Origin: SLJN01 sp964505385
Lineage (GTDB): Bacteria; Bacteroidota; Rhodothermia; Balneolales; Natronogracilivirgulaceae
Assembly: GCA_964505385.1 (NCBI GenBank)
Contig: CAZDIA010000015.1
Span: 1-64,000, forward strand
Length of the DNA stretch: 64,000 nt
Direction: 5' to 3'
A program made the position numbers and the translations under genes. This document shows, piece by piece, positions 63,864-64,000 of the stretch. The notes under the pieces are model-generated. The model was not told the DNA's origin, made no database searches, and saw nothing but the letters and a program-made list of their open reading frames with translations. The stretch's first letter is position 1, and each line of letters begins with the position of its first letter.

Positions 63864-64000
63864 ATGGTGCAACAAGACAGGGAAACTATAGAAGCGTTCC
63901 GGAATTTTGATCCGGATTATGATGCAGATGAGCATACGCATATACGCCTGGAAGTGCCTCAGGGTCATCATGAGATGATGCGTCTGGATAAGTATATTAC
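63864..64000 (+). CDS. RluA/RluD-family pseudouridine synthase, 3' end outside window
   Basis: Only the first ~45 residues are visible. They include RLEVPQGHHEMMRLDKYIT, where the VP..G...RLDKYI pattern is the start of the S4 RNA-binding domain of RluA-family enzymes. The catalytic Asp would be beyond the right edge. It lies 135 bases after lon. Confidence 0.7.
   Translation, partial: MVQQDRETIEAFRNFDPDYDADEHTHIRLEVPQGHHEMMRLDKYI

Overview
The window reads as a scaffold piece from a Bacteroidota/Rhodothermota-type Gram-negative, most likely a marine or saline Balneolaceae-like bacterium (taxonomy is inference). Support: a type IX secretion C-terminal sorting motif (NFPNPFNPTTQIEF), many lipoproteins, few Shine-Dalgarno sequences, a dense set of ECF sigma factors, a probable dual-membrane anti-sigma protein, a BF3164-like propeller next to an NVEALA-like peptide, and moderate GC. 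A run of 100 N at 6995-7094 joins two contigs, so order across it depends on scaffolding.

Layout. 1-2440: propeller lipoprotein cut by the left edge, an NVEALA-like peptide gene with an internal stop, and a decayed IS1182-type transposase. 2440-6994: probable periplasmic redox module on + (cupredoxin, YceI, DUF5777 barrel, ECF sigma, dual-membrane anti-sigma, cytochrome c with T9SS tail). 7095-16927: OsmC fragment, recN, alpha/beta hydrolase, sigma factor plus membrane TPR protein, ppk1, ruvB, metK with terminator. 17228-23433: ECF43-type sigma factor with a giant Ser/Thr kinase-TPR receptor, then an ABC exporter and an unknown beta-rich protein. 23463-31640: minus-strand block of dipeptidase, GDPD, M1 peptidase, hemW, flippase-like protein and gamma-carbonic anhydrase. 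31768-33123: MITE-like repeats around a small secreted protein preceded by LacI-type boxes. 33394-42011: proline dehydrogenase, membrane gluzincin, epimerase, scpA, M28 peptidase, ECF sigma, voltage-gated channel. 42583-50622: two serine hydrolases, GAF/fRMsr-like protein, two related PHSC lipoproteins, rtcB, and two different repeat arrays. 50841-55912: M14 peptidase, DUF1499 protein, response regulator plus a second membrane TPR protein. 56064-58744: GC-rich foreign-looking membrane gene, a dead hydantoinase fragment and a class III aminotransferase. 59128-64000: unknown lipoprotein, an HPF-like/sigma-70-like fusion divergent from lon, and the start of a pseudouridine synthase.

Together the window is rich in envelope-stress and regulatory wiring. 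There are five sigma-like proteins, at least two with their own membrane partner. Around these are many secreted or lipoprotein peptidases typical of a protein- and peptide-degrading heterotroph, plus core DNA-repair and housekeeping genes. The strongest candidate for something undescribed is the ribosome-hibernation-factor/sigma-factor fusion at 59976-61046, transcribed away from lon and carrying an unusually good ribosome binding site.
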